From: an uncultured Prevotella sp.
GTDB lineage: Bacteria > Bacteroidota > Bacteroidia > Bacteroidales > Bacteroidaceae
Length of the DNA: 7,198 bases
Assembly (NCBI GenBank): GCA_900762125.1
Contig: CAAFFL010000069.1
Coordinates: forward strand, 1-7,198
Direction: 5' to 3'
In this document: piece by piece, positions 7,181 through 7,198 of the stretch
Position numbering within the stretch: position 1 is the stretch's first letter
Layout of the letters: the number at the start of each line of letters is the position of its first letter
Position numbers and translations under genes: made by a program
The notes under the pieces: generated by a model
What the model was told of the DNA's origin: nothing
The model's database searches: none
The model's input: only the letters and a program-made list of their open reading frames with translations

Positions 7181-7198
7181 ATGAAACAATCTACTAAC
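7181..7198 (+). CDS. Start of the next gene (6 codons only)
   Basis: ATG 7181 begins MKQSTN and runs off the end of the window. The A-rich leader immediately before it is the type seen before Bacteroidota genes, and the Lys after Met is compatible with a signal peptide start. In loci of this type the next gene is often a SusC-like TonB-dependent transporter or another secreted enzyme, but nothing in six codons identifies it. Confidence 0.45.

Noticed and set aside
1..7198. CRISPR array, insertion sequence, or rRNA/tRNA genes
   Set aside because: No regularly spaced repeats, transposase motifs, terminal inverted repeats or RNA gene signatures were seen on either strand.

Overview
This window looks like part of a polysaccharide utilisation locus from a GC-rich member of the Bacteroidota, most likely a Prevotella-like member of the Bacteroidales. 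The reasons are the A-rich, Shine-Dalgarno-poor leaders before each ATG, the GC-rich gene bodies set against AT-rich leaders, and the enzyme families present (GH28, GH105, GH106). The taxonomic call is an inference; no marker gene is present.

Layout, all on the plus strand. (1) Positions 2-193 hold the C-terminal end of a gene whose last 60 or so residues look like a winged-helix DNA-binding domain. (2) Positions 267-3315 hold a secreted composite glycoside hydrolase. An N-terminal GH106-like module (TIM barrel, amidotransferase-like domain, beta-sandwich) runs directly into a GH28 module with no linker. The reading frame is broken inside GH28 by one extra C in a C5 run at 2390-2394, so the gene now reads as two overlapping frames (267-2486 and about 2392-3315). 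(3) After a 28-nt gap, positions 3344-7078 encode an intact 1244-residue secreted fusion of a GH105 unsaturated glycuronyl hydrolase and a complete GH106 alpha-L-rhamnosidase. It carries an unusual Cys/Met/Lys-rich heptad insert near residues 1042-1067. (4) A strong hairpin at 7095-7130 closes the transcription unit. (5) An AT-rich leader and the first six codons of another gene end the window.

How the genes fit together (inference from family knowledge): GH105 removes the unsaturated galacturonate left by rhamnogalacturonan lyases, GH106 removes the rhamnose then exposed, and GH28 enzymes of this type remove galacturonate. Each polypeptide therefore pairs a uronate-acting module with a rhamnosidase-type module, as expected for alternating exo-trimming of the Rha-GalA backbone of rhamnogalacturonan I, or of RG-II-like side chains, in the periplasm. 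The points that most deserve a second look are the two complementary fusions, the C5 frameshift, and the Cys-rich insert.
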